Source: Pictodentalium vernedei (Eukaryota > Mollusca > Scaphopoda > Dentaliida > Dentaliidae). From it: a stretch of DNA of 64,000 nucleotides. The notes under the pieces are model-generated. The model searched no databases. It was not told the origin of the DNA and saw only the letters and a program-made list of their open reading frames with translations. Shown one piece after another: positions 63,776-64,000 of this stretch (position 1 is the stretch's first letter; every line of letters starts with the position of its first letter). Made by a program: the position numbers and the translations under genes. The stretch covers positions 33,495,128 through 33,559,127 of the forward strand of contig CM062294.1 of assembly GCA_031216915.1 (NCBI GenBank), given 5' to 3'.

Positions 63776-64000
63776 ATATTAACCCAGGGACTTGGTTTGA
63801 ATAAACTTAGATCTGACCTCCTAAGAATGCTGTAACCTGAGAATCAAAGGATTCTGACTGGTGGATCTGGAAAAAAAGATATTTAAAGATTATTTCCCAT
63901 ACTACACAAAGTTAAAATTCAGGCTCCCATAGATAGCCCAATTATTAACCGATAGGCTAGATTGGACAAATTTGAATCTAACCCCTATACGGGTTGTGTA
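63776..64000 (-). repeat. 165-bp dispersed unit, reaching the window end
   Basis: ACCCAGGGACTTGGTTTGAA, GAATCAAAGGATTCTGACTG, GTGGATCTGGAAAAAAAGAT and CAGGCTCCCATAGATAGCCC correspond to 24470-24650 and, inverted, to 2880-4330. A second unit starts at about 63940 and is cut by the window edge. Confidence 0.8.

Overview
The window looks like repeat-dense intergenic DNA from a eukaryotic nuclear genome, most likely a marine lophotrochozoan and probably a mollusc. The evidence is: no bacterial gene layout; one intact, recognisable host-type gene (an intronless RTF2-like open reading frame at 39551-40483, minus); tRNA-derived SINEs; several LINE, Penelope, Tc1/mariner, MULE, hAT-like and Crypton-like remnants; and dispersed sequences ending in motifs such as GGTGAGCTAAAAAT with TGACCTTGACCTT arrays, which I associate from general knowledge with molluscs. 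The species cannot be named from the sequence.

Layout. 1-2.4 kb is a 42-bp satellite and its decayed edge, interrupted by a hAT-like MITE. 2.4-5.3 kb holds 165-bp and 170-bp repeat arrays. 5.7-9.7 kb has a TTAA-flanked palindromic MITE, a GA microsatellite and remnants of two LINE lineages. 10.6-12.2 kb is a broken Tc1-like transposon with a nested retroposon. 12.4-16.2 kb holds SINEs and a 79-bp minisatellite. 16.3-22.9 kb is a chain of three tandem arrays (64, 50 and 47 bp); the 47-bp array (about 80 copies) has a 652-bp higher-order period and seems to derive from a SINE segment. 23-30 kb is a patchwork of pogo-like, Tc1-like and TTAA MITEs in TGACCTTGACCTT repeats. 30-39 kb holds more MITEs, including a double-hairpin TA element, two hAT-like elements with near-perfect 8-bp target duplications, LINE pieces and a possible 3-kb TIR element. 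39.5-40.5 kb is RTF2. 41-50.2 kb holds a SINE, MULE remnants, a 3.6-kb near-perfect palindrome carrying two divergent GIY-YIG (Penelope-type) domains inside a TTAA MITE, and a LINE with a reverse transcriptase domain. 50.4-57.2 kb holds long-TIR/palindromic elements and a 3.7-kb hAT-like element that contains a decayed Crypton-like tyrosine recombinase bracketed by palindromic CACTATG motifs. 58.6-60.7 kb is a long-arm foldback element. 61.4-63.8 kb is a TTAA MITE and a Tc1-like transposon whose right TIR is split by a dimeric tRNA-derived insertion.

There is no pathway or operon here. The common theme is nested mobile DNA, much of it organised as inverted repeats. The strongest points are: the TTAA MITE family in about a dozen copies with a conserved hairpin tip; the giant GIY-YIG palindrome inside one of them; an empty-site comparison proving TTAA duplication for a second MITE; the recombinase with flanking palindromes; the SINE-to-satellite link; and the intronless RTF2. 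All coordinates were read by eye, so element ends may be off by a few bases unless stated to be bounded by a target duplication.
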